Positions 25,948-33,099 of a stretch of 64,000 bases of DNA are shown piece after piece (position 1 is the first letter of the stretch; every line of letters begins with the position of its first letter). A model generated the notes under the pieces. That model was not told where the DNA came from and did not search any database. It was given only the letters and a program-made list of their open reading frames with translations. The stretch is from Microbacterium dextranolyticum (GTDB lineage Bacteria; Actinomycetota; Actinomycetes; Actinomycetales; Microbacteriaceae): assembly GCF_016907295.1 (NCBI RefSeq), contig NZ_JAFBBR010000001.1:2852001-2916000 (forward strand), in the 5' to 3' direction. The translations under genes and the position numbers were made by a program.

Positions 25948-27335
25948 GCCCCCTCCGCTCCGCCCGCACGGCTGCGCGGTCTGCGCGCCGGGCCCCGTCG
26001 CCCATGTTCCGCTCCTTCTCGGTCTTCAACTATCGCGTCTGGTTCGTCGGCGCTCTCGTGTCGAACGTCGGCGCCTGGATGCAGGCCACGGCGCTGAGCT
26101 GGGTCGTGCTGACCGAGCTCACCCACGGCGACGCCGGCGCGATGGGCATCACGATGGCGCTGCAGTTCGCGCCGCCGTTGCTGCTCGTGAGCGTCACGGG
26201 GTGGGTCGCCGACCGATTCGACCGACGGCGACTGCTCATCCTCACCCAGAGCCTGCTGATGCTGCTCGGAGCGACGGTCGGGCTCCTGATCCTCGCGGGA
26301 GTGATGACCCTCCCCCTCATGTACGTGTTCGCCTTCGTCCTCGGTCTCGTCGCGGCGTTCGACAACCCGAGCCGACAGGCCTTCGTCTCCGATCTGGTCG
26401 ACCGGGAGCATGCAGCCAACGCGGTCGCCCTGAACTCCGCATCCTTCAACGCAGCGCGCATGTTCGGTCCGGCCGTGGCCGGCGTGGTCATCGTCGCCGT
26501 CGGGACGGGGTGGGTGTTCCTCGTCAACGCGGCGACGTTCCTCGCGATGATCGTCGCTCTGATGGTCATCCGCACCGACGAACTCGTGCCGCGGGTGAAG
26601 GCGCCCGGAGCGTCGCGACTCGCCGACGGATTCCGCTACGTGGGCCGGCGGCCCGACCTTCTCGTGACGTTCGTGATGGTGTTCCTGCTCGGCGCCTTCG
26701 GCATGAACTTCCCGATCTTCGCGTCGACGATGGCGCTCGAGTTCGGGCAGACTGCCGACGGGTATGGATTGCTCTCCTCCATCCTTGCGATCGGCTCCCT
26801 CGCGGGTGCACTGCTGGCAGCACGCCGTGATCGCGCCCGGATGCGCCTCGTCATCATCGGCACGGGCATGTTCGCGGTGGCGTCGACCGTGTCGGCGTTC
26901 ATGCCGACCTACTGGCTGTACGCCATCACCCTCATGTTCACGGGCTTCGCCGTGGTGACGACGCTGACGACCGCGAACGGCTACGTGCAGACCACGACCG
27001 ACCCCGCCCTGCGGGGCAGGGTGCTCGCGCTCTACATGGCCATCCTCATGGGCGGGACCCCCGTGGGCGCCCCGATCGTGGGCTGGATGGCCGCCCAGTT
27101 CGGTCCCCGTGCGGCGATCCTGCTCTCGTCCGCGATGGTGTTCGTCGCCTTCGCGATCGGCTTCGGATGGTTGGTCTGGTCGGGCCGCCTCCATCGGCAC
27201 GCTACGCGGCGCTTCGCGCTCTCGATCGATGAGACCCGCTCGATCTCGGTGATCGACCCGATCGCACCGGAGGAGTTCAGCGATGAGGTGGCCGGCACGA
27301 CCCCGATCCGGATTCCGGGAGGCCGGGACCGGTGA
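25944..27335 (+). CDS. MFS transporter, MarR-controlled exporter
   Basis: 463-aa major facilitator protein of the enterobactin-exporter/MFS_3 type (EntS-like). Twelve-helix pattern begins FNYRVWFVGALVSNVGAWMQ; the loop 2-3 signature is VADRFDRRRLLIL, followed by FDNPSRQAFVSDLVDREH and NAARMFGPAVAGVVI, both diagnostic of this group. Substrate is likely a drug or other small molecule, not predictable. The cytoplasmic tail (ALSIDETRSISVID) is long. Coupled to marR by a 4-bp overlap. Confidence 0.9.
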   Translation: MSPLRSARTAARSARRAPSPMFRSFSVFNYRVWFVGALVSNVGAWMQATALSWVVLTELTHGDAGAMGITMALQFAPPLLLVSVTGWVADRFDRRRLLILTQSLLMLLGATVGLLILAGVMTLPLMYVFAFVLGLVAAFDNPSRQAFVSDLVDREHAANAVALNSASFNAARMFGPAVAGVVIVAVGTGWVFLVNAATFLAMIVALMVIRTDELVPRVKAPGASRLADGFRYVGRRPDLLVTFVMVFLLGAFGMNFPIFASTMALEFGQTADGYGLLSSILAIGSLAGALLAARRDRARMRLVIIGTGMFAVASTVSAFMPTYWLYAITLMFTGFAVVTTLTTANGYVQTTTDPALRGRVLALYMAILMGGTPVGAPIVGWMAAQFGPRAAILLSSAMVFVAFAIGFGWLVWSGRLHRHATRRFALSIDETRSISVIDPIAPEEFSDEVAGTTPIRIPGGRDR

Positions 27336-27353
27336 CGTCGGCGAGGGCGTCGG

Positions 27354-27953
27354 TCAGTGCAGGGCGGCGTCGGGGGCCGTACGCCACCACTGCGTGAACG
27401 CGACCTCGAAACCCGGTCGCGTGGGTGCGCAGACGAACGGGCCGGCCTCTGCGGCGAGGTCTCCGGGGAACGGAGCGACCCGCAGCAGTCGGAGGGGACC
27501 GCCGTCGATGCCCCCGCGCACCGTGAGGGCATCCGCGCCGCGACTCACCCGCACCCGCAGCGGATGCGACACCCAGTCGGGGACCGCCCCGATCGACCAA
27601 TCGGATCGACCGTCGGTGACGACGGCGCCCGCACCGAGGACTCCATCGGCGAACTCGACTCCCGCCTTGACCCACCGCTCATCGTCCGCTCGCACGAACA
27701 GACCCGCCTGATCGAACTGCTCGGCGTAGTCCGCGGAGAAGACCACCTCCATCGCCGTACCGACGGCAAGCGGAGCGACGAGCGCATGTTCGCTGTCGTG
27801 CACGAATCCATAGGAGGTATGGCGCCAGGCGTCGCTTCCGGCGGCCGCCGTGACGTGAAGCCCGTCCGTATCGAGGCGGGACTGCGCGGGCGCATGGGTC
27901 CAGCGCCCCTCTGCCCAGTCGATGCGGGCCACGGGCGATGATTGGACAGCCAT
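27354..27953 (-). CDS. DUF1349-family protein (concanavalin-like fold)
   Basis: 199-aa cytoplasmic protein. The pattern DQAGLFVRADDERWVKAGVEF, then GVLGAGAVVTDGRSDWS and LRVRVSRGADALTVRG is typical of DUF1349 (YnaI-like) proteins, predicted beta-sandwich carbohydrate-binding-like folds of unknown activity. Near the C-terminus FVCAPTRPGFEVAFTQWW closes the fold. ATG 27953 follows TAGCAT by exactly 6 nt. Convergent with the MFS gene; no evident partner. Confidence 0.85.
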   Translation of the reverse strand: MAVQSSPVARIDWAEGRWTHAPAQSRLDTDGLHVTAAAGSDAWRHTSYGFVHDSEHALVAPLAVGTAMEVVFSADYAEQFDQAGLFVRADDERWVKAGVEFADGVLGAGAVVTDGRSDWSIGAVPDWVSHPLRVRVSRGADALTVRGGIDGGPLRLLRVAPFPGDLAAEAGPFVCAPTRPGFEVAFTQWWRTAPDAALH

Positions 27954-27959
27954 GAACCC

Positions 27960-27965
27960 ATGCTA
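27960..27965 (-). promoter_or_regulatory. -10 box of the DUF1349 gene
   Basis: TAGCAT on the minus strand, exactly 6 nt before ATG 27953. Confidence 0.5.
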
Positions 27966-28025
27966 GGGTCCCGCTCCGGCGGGCCTCGAGCGAGCCGCAC
28001 CGGCGGAGAACGGCTCCGCCGGAGG

Positions 28026-28031
28026 CATAAT
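28026..28031 (+). promoter_or_regulatory. Probable -10 box of the 128-aa gene
   Basis: CATAAT about 38 nt before ATG 28070, close to the consensus and unusual in this GC-rich sequence. The leader contains GAGGATTAGAGG, a likely ribosome-binding site. Confidence 0.45.
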
Positions 28032-28069
28032 GGCAGGACACCCCCGACTTTTCGAGGATTAGAGGCCCG

Positions 28070-28456
28070 ATGCCCTACCGCAACCAAGCCACCATTCAGG
28101 CATGGGTGGACGACTATCTCGCCGCCGCTCCCGATGAGACCACGGCCATCACCGTCCTTGAGAAGGACTTCACTCCCGGCCCGGAGTCGGGGATGGTGGT
28201 CGTCTCGCTGGCGAATGCATCAACCGTCACGTACATCCAGGCGGTCAACGCAGACACTGTGCCACGGTGGGTGGTCACCTTCGAGCCCCGCTCCGATTCC
28301 TTCGATCTCGACGCCGAGGGGGTTGCCCGGCTCGCCGCCGATCTGGCCATGATCTCGAGCCTCTGCGCATACCTACAGCGTCGAACCGACGACATCATCG
28401 CCGGCACCGCGGGCGTAACTGTCCCGCCGTCCGCCGGAGCATCCGCGCTCGCCTGA
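28070..28456 (+). CDS. Small hypothetical protein
   Basis: 128 aa, soluble, no signal peptide. It begins MPYRNQATIQAWVDDYLAAA, has a beta-rich middle (MVVVSLANASTVTYIQAVN, then PRWVVTFEPRSDSFDL) and a helical end (LAADLAMISSLCAYLQRRTD). I do not recognise the family. Own promoter (28026) and GAGG-type ribosome-binding site support expression. GC-rich codon use is like the surroundings, though CATAAT and AATGCATCAACC show slightly higher AT. Confidence 0.6.
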   Translation: MPYRNQATIQAWVDDYLAAAPDETTAITVLEKDFTPGPESGMVVVSLANASTVTYIQAVNADTVPRWVVTFEPRSDSFDLDAEGVARLAADLAMISSLCAYLQRRTDDIIAGTAGVTVPPSAGASALA

Positions 28457-28498
28457 TCATCGACGACCCCGGTCCGACGCCCGGAAAGCGAAACGGCG

Positions 28499-28843
28499 TC
28501 AGACGCCCGGAAAAGTCAACGCGGCGGCACCGAGGGCACCGAGTGCCACGAGGCCTGCGACCGTCGCCGCGCCCTGGAACACCCCCAGGAGGCGAGGAGA
28601 CATCGATGGCTCGGAGTCTTCCGACGGCGCAGGCGCAGATTCGACCGCACGCTGAGCCTCCGCGAGCGTCTCGTAGCGACCGACCGGGGTGGACCGTCCG
28701 TCGAAACCGACGACGTGCCCGTCGGGCGTCCGCTCGGCGAAGCCGACGAACTCTCCCGCCCGCGACGCCACGTGGAACCCGCTCTCGACACGCACCCATG
28801 TGACGCGCGTGCGTTCCGCCCGGAGCGGCAGCACGGCGGTCAT
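28499..28843 (-). CDS. Small protein with C-terminal membrane anchor
   Basis: 114 aa. The N-terminal 60 residues are soluble and beta-rich (VTWVRVESGFHVASRAGEF, GFDGRSTPVGRYETLAEAQ), the rest carries an acidic linker and one hydrophobic C-terminal helix (GVFQGAATVAGLVALGALGA). Tail-anchored topology is possible. It overlaps the upstream gene by ATGA, so the two are expressed together. Unknown function; the GxYxTLxEAxxAV piece resembles short repeats found in actinobacterial DUF proteins. Confidence 0.6.
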   Translation of the reverse strand: MTAVLPLRAERTRVTWVRVESGFHVASRAGEFVGFAERTPDGHVVGFDGRSTPVGRYETLAEAQRAVESAPAPSEDSEPSMSPRLLGVFQGAATVAGLVALGALGAAALTFPGV

Positions 28844-29166
28844 GCGACGACCGCCAGTGCGGGCTTGGCGTCCTCGATCGCGCGGTCCAGGTCGATGACG
28901 ATACCCATGGCGGATGCGGCAGCCTGGGCCAGCTCGTTGACATAGGCGGGATCGAGGCGGATCGGCTCGACGCTGTCGAACTCGAAGCGAAGGGGGATCG
29001 CGCAGTGGATCCAGACGGTCGAGCGCCCTCGGTCCTGCGAGAAGAACGAGATGCTGAACCCTTCGGAGCGGCGGAGCTTGGTGGTCGCAACCACCTTCAG
29101 ATGGGCGAGGTCGCGGTCGTCCACGACGATGGCATCCGTGCTGTTTCCGTAGTACAGGCGTCCCAT
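28840..29166 (-). CDS. Microbacteriaceae-type small protein (DUF7882-like)
   Basis: 108 aa starting MGRLYYGNSTDAIVVDDRDL, then LAHLKVVATTKLRRSEGFSI and TVWIHCAIPLRFEF. This pattern (MGR-x-Y-G start, DDRxLAHLxxV, KLRRxExF, TVWxHxxxPLxF) is one I associate with a family common in Microbacteriaceae that databases often label as ATP-dependent DNA ligase without any ligase motif being visible. The ribosome-binding site GAGGAG is 6 nt upstream of ATG 29166. Divergent from a marR gene; coupled to the membrane-anchored small protein. Confidence 0.75.
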   Translation of the reverse strand: MGRLYYGNSTDAIVVDDRDLAHLKVVATTKLRRSEGFSISFFSQDRGRSTVWIHCAIPLRFEFDSVEPIRLDPAYVNELAQAAASAMGIVIDLDRAIEDAKPALAVVA

Positions 29167-29203
29167 GGTGTCTCCTCGAGATCGATTGATCGAAAGGTTA
29201 TTC

Positions 29204-29215
29204 CTTAGATAAGTA
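29204..29215. promoter_or_regulatory. Candidate MarR operator 1
   Basis: CTTAGATAAGTA in the AT-rich divergent region between the small-protein operon and marR. A related CTTTATTAAGTA (9 of 12 the same) lies in front of the paralogous marR gene at 30426-30437. Confidence 0.35.
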
Positions 29216-29291
29216 GTTAGTCAAGCGAGCTATTTTGAGAGCTATCGCCGAACTGAGTTATATTGATGAAGAAACATCCGGGAGCGAAGAC

Positions 29292-29768
29292 ATGGGCGCA
29301 TCGGTGAGCACCGCGCAGGTGCTGCAGGCACTTGCGCGCTTCCGCGCGTCCGACACGCAGATGCATCAGCGCGTTCGCGCGACGGCATCCCTCGGCGAGA
29401 ACGAGTTACGCATCCTCGATTTCCTGCTCCGGGAGGATCGGGACGCCCGCGTGGTGAAGCCCAGCGATATCTCGCGCCACCTGGGAATCAGTTCGGCATC
29501 GACGACCGCCCTGCTCGATCGCCTGGAGCGTCAGGGCAGCATACAGCGAGTGAGTCACCCGACCGATCGCCGGAGCATCCTCATCGAGCCGACCTCGCAA
29601 GCGGAGCAGGAGGTCGCTGATCTGGTCGACGCCTTCGAGGAGCACGCGGCCGACGTGGCCGACGCGCTCGGCGACGACGGCCGGGCCGCCGTCCTCGCCT
29701 TCCTGGCTTCCGTGTCGGACGCGGCGGACCGCATCGGCGTCACAGAGCGCGTCGGGTCTTACGCCTGA
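29292..29768 (+). CDS. MarR-family regulator, paralogue 1
   Basis: 158 aa. Helix-turn-helix and wing: ENELRILDFLLREDRDARVV, SDISRHLGISSASTTALLDR, then RVSHPTDRRSILIEPT. ATG 29292 has a GGGAG about 10 nt upstream; a TTG at 29235 in frame would add 19 residues inside the AT-rich promoter (TTATAT at about 29255), so it is unlikely. It faces its paralogue at 29795 convergently with 26 bp between the stops, and both share the SSASTTALLDRLE / TSASTTALLDRLE recognition helix, hence perhaps the same operator. Confidence 0.85.
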   Translation: MGASVSTAQVLQALARFRASDTQMHQRVRATASLGENELRILDFLLREDRDARVVKPSDISRHLGISSASTTALLDRLERQGSIQRVSHPTDRRSILIEPTSQAEQEVADLVDAFEEHAADVADALGDDGRAAVLAFLASVSDAADRIGVTERVGSYA

Positions 29769-29794
29769 GCTGACGTTGCGGTCGATGCCTGCAC

Positions 29795-30289
29795 TCAGGA
29801 GGCATCGATCTGGTCGACGGCGGATCGCATGGCATCGAGGAACTCGATCACCGTCGCGCGCTCGTCCGGACCCATATCCCGGACGACGCTCATCATGCGG
29901 TCGTGCATCGCGGCGAGCGTGTGACGCACTTCGGCATCCGACCTATCGGTCGAGGTGATCAGCACGCTGCGACGGTCGGCGGGATTCGGCGCACGCGTGA
30001 TGTGACCCGATTTCTCGAGCCGATCCAGGAGCGCGGTCGTCGATGCAGAGGTGATGCCGAGATAGCGACTCAGCGTGACGGGCGTCACCGCCTCGTCGCG
30101 TAGCCGGGCCCGAGCGAGGAAGCGCAGCACCAGCAGCTCGTTCTCACCCATGTCCATCGACTGCTGAGTCCGCCTGCGCATCGCGACCTCGGCGGCTCGA
30201 TACGAGCGCAGCGCCTCCATGACCGATGTCGATCGCGCATCGTCCTCCGCATACCAGTACGACGGCGGCTGCGGGGGTGAGGACGTCAT
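29795..30289 (-). CDS. MarR-family regulator, paralogue 2
   Basis: 164 aa from ATG 30289. DNA-binding part: ENELLVLRFLARARLRDEAV, TLSRYLGITSASTTALLDRL, RAPNPADRRSVLITSTD. The head is Pro/Tyr-rich. A longer in-frame start (30391) would add a non-conserved 34 residues. It is divergent from the flavoprotein gene at 30495 over a 205-bp AT-rich region, so it is the best candidate regulator of the catabolic operon 30495-35306. MarR proteins of this kind commonly sense aromatic acids (family knowledge). Confidence 0.87.
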   Translation of the reverse strand: MTSSPPQPPSYWYAEDDARSTSVMEALRSYRAAEVAMRRRTQQSMDMGENELLVLRFLARARLRDEAVTPVTLSRYLGITSASTTALLDRLEKSGHITRAPNPADRRSVLITSTDRSDAEVRHTLAAMHDRMMSVVRDMGPDERATVIEFLDAMRSAVDQIDAS

Positions 30290-30425
30290 CCCGATATTCT
30301 CACCCCTCCGCGCCACCGAGTGAAGCGCTGGACCCGCCATCCCTCCCACCGCTATCCTCGCGACCCGCATCGAGGCTTGCGCAGGGCTCACGTCTCGCTA
30401 TATCGTTACGGCGACACTATCGAAG

Positions 30426-30437
30426 CTTTATTAAGTA
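30426..30437. promoter_or_regulatory. Candidate MarR operator 2 in the catabolic promoter
   Basis: CTTTATTAAGTA, similar to the site at 29204-29215, in the AT-rich divergent region about 60 bp before ATG 30495. Flanking ACTAT (from about 30415) and ATAGT (to about 30454) arms add a wider inverted repeat. Confidence 0.35.
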
Positions 30438-30494
30438 TCTGAAAGTGCATAGTCAATGACGACCAGATCATCACGGCGCCGACGGAGGAACCTG

Positions 30495-32216
30495 ATGCCC
30501 GACATCCCCACGACCGAGTACGACGTCATCGTCGTCGGAGCCGGAGCCGGAGGGCTCGCTGCCGCCATCGCCGCCGCGCACGGCGGCAGTTCCGTGCTCG
30601 TCCTCGAAGCCGCCGACGTCTGCGGCGGCGCGACGGCCTGGTCGGGCGGATGGCTCTGGGCACCGCGCTCCGTACTCGCGCAGCGCGAGGGAGTCGACGA
30701 GTCGGTCGACGACGTCAAGGCCTACCTGCGCGCCACGCTCGGCGACGACTACGACGAGGCGCGCATCGACGCGTTCCTCACGGGAGCGCCGCAGATGATC
30801 GAGTTCTTCCACACGAAGACGGCGATGCAGTTCGTCCCGGGCTCGAAGATCAACGACATCTACGGCGACTTGCCCCACGCCGGCACCGGGAACCGCTCCG
30901 CCGGGGCGAAGCCCATCAACGCCCGGCGCCTGAGCCCGTCGGTGCGGCGCCTGCTGCGCGGTCAGCTGTACGAGACCTCATTCCTGGGAATGGGGATCAT
31001 GGCCGGCCCCGACCTCGGAGCGTTCCTCTCCGCATCACGAGGCAACGTGCGCGGCATCTGGCACGCCGGCTGGCGTGTGGGTCTCCACGTGATCGACCTG
31101 ATCCTGCACCGTCGCGGCATGCAACTGGTCAACGGCACGGCGCTGGTCGGCCGCCTGCTCCAGGCGGCCGAGGACGCCGGTGTGCAGATCCGGGTCTCGT
31201 CCCCCGTCCGCCGCCTCGTGACCGATCCAACCGGGCAGGTGACCGGCGTGGTCGCCGACAGTTCGGACGGCGAGCGCACGTTCACGGCGCGACGCGGCGT
31301 CGTCCTCGCCGCCGGCGGTTTCCCGCGCGACGTGGAACGCCGCCGCGAGAGGTTCCCCCGCACTCCCACCGGACGAGAGCACTGGACCCTCGCCCCCGAG
31401 ACCGCGGACGGCTCGGGGATCACTCTCGGCGAAAGCGTCGGCGGGGTGCTGGTGCAGCAGGCATCGGCGGGCGCCTGGTGCCCCGTCTCGCTCGTGCCGT
31501 ACCGCTCGGGTCGGGTCGGGATCTTCCCGCACATCATGGATCGGGCAAAGCCCGGCAGCATCGGTGTCGTCTCGACCGGCGAGCGCTTCGTCAACGAGGC
31601 CAACGGGTACTACGACTACGTGACCGCCATGTTCGAGGCCGCTCCGGCCGACGAGCCCGTGCAGGCGTGGCAGATCGCCGACGCACGATTCGTGCGTCGC
31701 TTTCCCCTCGGCATGGCCAAGCCGCTGCCCGTGCCGCTCTTCCCGTACCTGCGCAGCGGATACCTCGTGAAGGGCCGCACCTTGCGCGAGCTGGCGCACA
31801 AATGCGGGATCGACCCGCAGGGGCTCGTGCGCACCGTCGAGCAGTTCAACGCCGACGCACGCGCCGGCGTCGATTCGCGCTTCGGGCGCGGCTCGACCCC
31901 GTTCAACAGATACGGGGGCGACGCGTCCGCGCGGCCGAACCCGTCCCTGGCTCCCCTGGAGAAGGGCCCGTTCTACGCGGTCCGCATCGTTCCCGGATCG
32001 TTCGGCACGTTCGCGGGGCTGGCCACCGATGCCCGATCCCGCGTGCTGGATGCCTCCGGCACCCCTGTCCCGGGACTGTACGCGGCCGGCGCCGACCAGG
32101 CGAACGTCATGGGCGGCCACTATCCTGCCGGCGGGGTCAACATCGGCCCGGCGCTGACCTTCGGTTACCTGGCCGGGCGCGAGCTGGCGGCCGCCCGTAC
32201 GGCGGTCGGACGATGA
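30495..32216 (+). CDS. KstD-like FAD-dependent dehydrogenase 1
   Basis: 573-aa flavoprotein of the 3-ketosteroid delta1-dehydrogenase / fumarate-reductase flavoprotein family. The N-terminal FAD dinucleotide fold is YDVIVVGAGAGGLAAAIAAA with the acidic strand end LVLEAADVCGGATAWSGGW. The C-terminal FAD part reads GLYAAGADQANVMGGHYPAG followed by GVNIGPALTFGYLAGREL, close to the KstD pattern. Family members remove hydrogens alpha,beta to a ring ketone, including in steroids and 4-oxocyclohexane carboxylates. ATG 30495 has GGAGGAA 6 nt upstream. First gene of a four-gene operon, next overlapped by ATGA. Substrate probably an alicyclic ketone (inference). Confidence 0.85.
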   Translation: MPDIPTTEYDVIVVGAGAGGLAAAIAAAHGGSSVLVLEAADVCGGATAWSGGWLWAPRSVLAQREGVDESVDDVKAYLRATLGDDYDEARIDAFLTGAPQMIEFFHTKTAMQFVPGSKINDIYGDLPHAGTGNRSAGAKPINARRLSPSVRRLLRGQLYETSFLGMGIMAGPDLGAFLSASRGNVRGIWHAGWRVGLHVIDLILHRRGMQLVNGTALVGRLLQAAEDAGVQIRVSSPVRRLVTDPTGQVTGVVADSSDGERTFTARRGVVLAAGGFPRDVERRRERFPRTPTGREHWTLAPETADGSGITLGESVGGVLVQQASAGAWCPVSLVPYRSGRVGIFPHIMDRAKPGSIGVVSTGERFVNEANGYYDYVTAMFEAAPADEPVQAWQIADARFVRRFPLGMAKPLPVPLFPYLRSGYLVKGRTLRELAHKCGIDPQGLVRTVEQFNADARAGVDSRFGRGSTPFNRYGGDASARPNPSLAPLEKGPFYAVRIVPGSFGTFAGLATDARSRVLDASGTPVPGLYAAGADQANVMGGHYPAGGVNIGPALTFGYLAGRELAAARTAVGR

Positions 32217-33055
32217 CCCGCCCGCTGGGCGTCGGGCATCTGACCCTGCTCGACCTCACGCCGCCCGAGATGGTCACCGCCGCAGCCGCCGCAGGGTTCG
32301 ACTTCGTCGGTCTGCGTGTGAGGGCCGTGACGGCGAACGAGATCGCCTTCCCGATGCACGCGGGCTCGCCCATGCTCCGCGAGACCGTCACGCGTCTGGA
32401 CGATACCGGCCTCGAGGTCCGCGACATCGAGTTCCTTCCCCTGACCGCAACGACCACGGCTGAGGACTGGCTGCCCGCACTCGCCTCCGGCGCGGAGCTC
32501 GGCGCCAGCGCGCTCACGGTGACCGGTGCGGATCCCGACCGGCCGCGCCTGATCGACACCCTCGCGCAGCTCACGGCGGATGCGGCGACGTTCGGCATCC
32601 GACCCGTTCTGGAGCCGATCTCCTACCAGCCGGTCGCGCGGATCGACGACGCGGCCGACGTCGCGCGCGCCACGGGGGCGGCGCTGATGCTCGACGCCCT
32701 GCACATCGCGCGGGGCGGTTCGACCCTCGACGACGTCCGGGCGCTCGATCCCGATCTCGTGCCGGTCGTGCAACTGTGCGATGCCCCGCTCACCCTGCCT
32801 ACGGCGACGGGTGCGGACCGCATCGCCGCCCTGCAGCACGAGGCACGCATCCAGCGTCTGCTCGTCGGCGAGGGCGAGCTCGCTCTCGCCGATCTGCTGC
32901 GCGCCGTCCCGGCGGGCGTCCCCGCGAGCGTGGAGGTGCCGCATGCGGCCCTGCGCGCGCACCTGAGTGCGGCGGAGTACGCCGTCCGCGCTGCCCGCTC
33001 CGCCCGCGCACTGCTCGATCTCGTCGACGCGCCCGACGCTCAGGCTGCGGAGTGA
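32213..33055 (+). CDS. TIM-barrel protein of the sugar-phosphate isomerase/dehydroshikimate dehydratase family
   Basis: 280-aa AP-endonuclease-2 superfamily TIM barrel. Four likely divalent-metal ligands are in the expected order: Glu in VLEPISYQPV, Asp in MLDALHIARGG, Gln in VVQLCDAPL and Glu in SVEVPHAAL, the set used by 3-dehydroshikimate dehydratases such as the N-terminal domain of QsuB. It could equally be an epimerase of this fold. ATGA overlap with the flavoprotein gene; the next flavoprotein and a VOC gene follow. With the quinate/shikimate dehydrogenase at 37890, dehydroshikimate dehydration to protocatechuate is the leading guess. Confidence 0.75.
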   Translation: MTRPLGVGHLTLLDLTPPEMVTAAAAAGFDFVGLRVRAVTANEIAFPMHAGSPMLRETVTRLDDTGLEVRDIEFLPLTATTTAEDWLPALASGAELGASALTVTGADPDRPRLIDTLAQLTADAATFGIRPVLEPISYQPVARIDDAADVARATGAALMLDALHIARGGSTLDDVRALDPDLVPVVQLCDAPLTLPTATGADRIAALQHEARIQRLLVGEGELALADLLRAVPAGVPASVEVPHAALRAHLSAAEYAVRAARSARALLDLVDAPDAQAAE

Positions 33056-33099
33056 CCGTGGCCGAGAAGACACCCACACCAACATCGAAGGAGACGACC

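Noticed and set aside
28840..29166. ATP-dependent DNA ligase.
   Set aside because: Database-style label for this family, but at 108 aa there is no KxDG nucleotidyl-transfer motif or ligase domain.
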